Part shown: positions 6,476-7,292 of the stretch, piece after piece | How positions within the stretch are numbered: the stretch's first letter is position 1 | Layout: each line of letters opens with the position of its first letter | Assembly (NCBI GenBank): GCA_049669725.1 | Contig: JBATKU010000673.1 | Coordinates: 1-7,292, forward strand | Length of the DNA stretch: 7,292 bases | Direction of reading: 5' to 3' | Source of the DNA: JAFDCJ01 sp049669725 | GTDB lineage: Bacteria; Desulfobacterota; Desulfobacteria; Desulfobacterales; JAFDCJ01 | Position numbers and translations under genes: made by a program | The notes under the pieces: generated by a model | Told to the model about the DNA's origin: nothing | Databases searched by the model: none | Seen by the model: only the letters and a program-made list of their open reading frames with translations

Positions 6476-6546
6476 TGTTTCGTGTTTGGTTTTTTGGTGT
6501 ATGGTTTTCCGACATTTCAACACGAAACACCAAACACTAAATACTA
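6475..6546. repeat. Heptamer repeat with a 12-base inverted repeat
   Basis: GTGTTTCGTGTT (6475-6486) is perfectly complementary to AACACGAAACAC (6519-6530), with 32 bases between. The right arm reads in sevens as AACACGA, AACACCA, AACACTA, AATACTA (6519-6546). The left arm reads TGTTTCG, TGTTTGG, one 8-base unit, then TGTATGG (6476-6504). The unit AACACCA also occurs in the 3446-3610 repeat. The left arm begins on the last base of the hydroxyacyl-CoA dehydrogenase stop codon, and the right arm ends 22 bases before the next gene, so almost the whole spacer is repeat. With no T-run after the stem, it is not a standard terminator. Confidence 0.75.
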
Positions 6547-6568
6547 AAGACTTTTCCAAAGGAAAATA

Positions 6569-7292
6569 ATGCCCCATTTTAAAGTCAATCAGAAGGACAT
6601 TTTTTTCATATTAAAAGATCAACTGAATTATGGATCGTTATGCAGCCTGGATCGGTACAGCGATCTTAATGAGAAAACCCTCGACATGCTTGTCAGCGAA
6701 GCTGTTCAATTTGCCAGAGGGGTTCTGGATCCGCTGCAGGAGGTCGGTGAAACGCATGGCGTCAGGTTCGAAAATGGAAAGGTATGCTGTCCTCCTGAGT
6801 TTAAAAAAGCCTTCCGGCAGTATGGTCTAGACGGCTGGACGGCCGCCGCCCGAAATCTTGAATACGGTGGGCAGGGGTTTCCGAACATGATGCGCATTGT
6901 CATCAATGATATGATGTACGGGGCCTGCCAGGCATTCAATATGGCTCCCAGTCTTACCCATGGGGCTGCGCATTTGATCGAAAGTTTCGGTACGCTTGAG
7001 CTGAAAAAACGGTTTGTACCGAAGATGTTCGACGGAACCTGGTCCGGTACGATGTGTCTGACGGAGCCCGATGCCGGTTCCAATCTGGCTGGTATCCAAA
7101 CAATTGCCCATCCGGAGAGGGATCACTTTAAAATAAAAGGGTCTAAAATTTTTATCTCCTGGGGTGACCATGACCTGACGGACAATATCATTCACCTGGT
7201 GCTGGCAAGGATCAGCGGCGCTCCTGAAGGCGTAAAGGGCATTTCACTTTTCGTAGTCCCCAAGATCAGGGTTGAATCCGATGGTTCGCTGG
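6569..7292 (+). CDS. Second long acyl-CoA dehydrogenase, cut by the right edge
   Basis: The frame stays open from ATG 6569 to the window end, giving 241 residues of a protein expected to be about 600 long. It is a clear paralogue of the dehydrogenase at 3689. The two align without gaps from residue 1 to the FAD motif, whose threonine is T165 in both. That agreement supports both start sites. AAAGGA (6558-6563) lies 5 bases upstream. The N-terminal extension reads KDIFFILKDQL and the FAD motif LTEPDAGSN (164-172), with asparagine where the sister protein has aspartate. From IKGSKIF to VESDGSL it shares 37 of 53 residues with its sister by hand count. The N-terminal 160 residues are much more divergent, so substrate preference probably differs. 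Fewer of the acidic and tryptophan landmarks are kept (ARNLEYGGQG against EDPDWGGQG). The catalytic glutamate and C-terminal domain lie beyond the edge, so activity cannot be confirmed here. Confidence 0.88.
   Translation, partial: MPHFKVNQKDIFFILKDQLNYGSLCSLDRYSDLNEKTLDMLVSEAVQFARGVLDPLQEVGETHGVRFENGKVCCPPEFKKAFRQYGLDGWTAAARNLEYGGQGFPNMMRIVINDMMYGACQAFNMAPSLTHGAAHLIESFGTLELKKRFVPKMFDGTWSGTMCLTEPDAGSNLAGIQTIAHPERDHFKIKGSKIFISWGDHDLTDNIIHLVLARISGAPEGVKGISLFVVPKIRVESDGSL

Overview
The window reads as a bacterial chromosome segment of moderate GC content devoted to acyl-CoA (fatty-acid-type) metabolism. All five full genes and the one cut by the right edge lie on the + strand. Three things suggest an anaerobic, fatty-acid- or carboxylate-oxidising member of the Desulfobacterota (former Deltaproteobacteria), possibly Desulfobacterales: an acyl-CoA ligase beside LivG/LivF-type ATPases, two long (about 600 residue) acyl-CoA dehydrogenases, and AT-rich repeated spacers. 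This placement is inference; the window has no rRNA or marker gene.

Layout: 1-149 is a leader with a heptamer repeat. 150-1859 encodes an AMP-forming acyl-CoA ligase, followed with almost no gap by a LivG-like ABC ATPase (1861-2628) and a LivF-like ABC ATPase (2630-3379, TTG start). These three form one tightly coupled operon, ending at a probable terminator near 3393-3425. A 309-base spacer (3380-3688) is dominated by a long imperfect inverted repeat built from 7-base units. A second cluster follows: a long acyl-CoA dehydrogenase (3689-5503), a 3-hydroxyacyl-CoA dehydrogenase (5606-6475) and a second, paralogous long acyl-CoA dehydrogenase (6569 to beyond the right edge).

The genes fit one catabolic route. 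A branched-chain-amino-acid-type (HAAT/Liv) importer whose membrane parts are not in view could bring in a carboxylate. The ligase would trap it as a CoA thioester, the acyl-CoA dehydrogenases would introduce the 2,3 double bond, and the hydroxyacyl-CoA dehydrogenase would carry out the second oxidation. Enoyl-CoA hydratase, thiolase, ETF, the permeases and the binding protein are all absent from the window.

The protein families are well known, and I see no convincing new enzyme system. The most unusual structure is in the spacers. Three separate non-coding stretches (64-91, 3446-3610, 6475-6546) carry degenerate 7-base tandem repeats, and two of them are folded as inverted repeats with A-rich and T-rich arms. 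They look like members of one dispersed repeat family.
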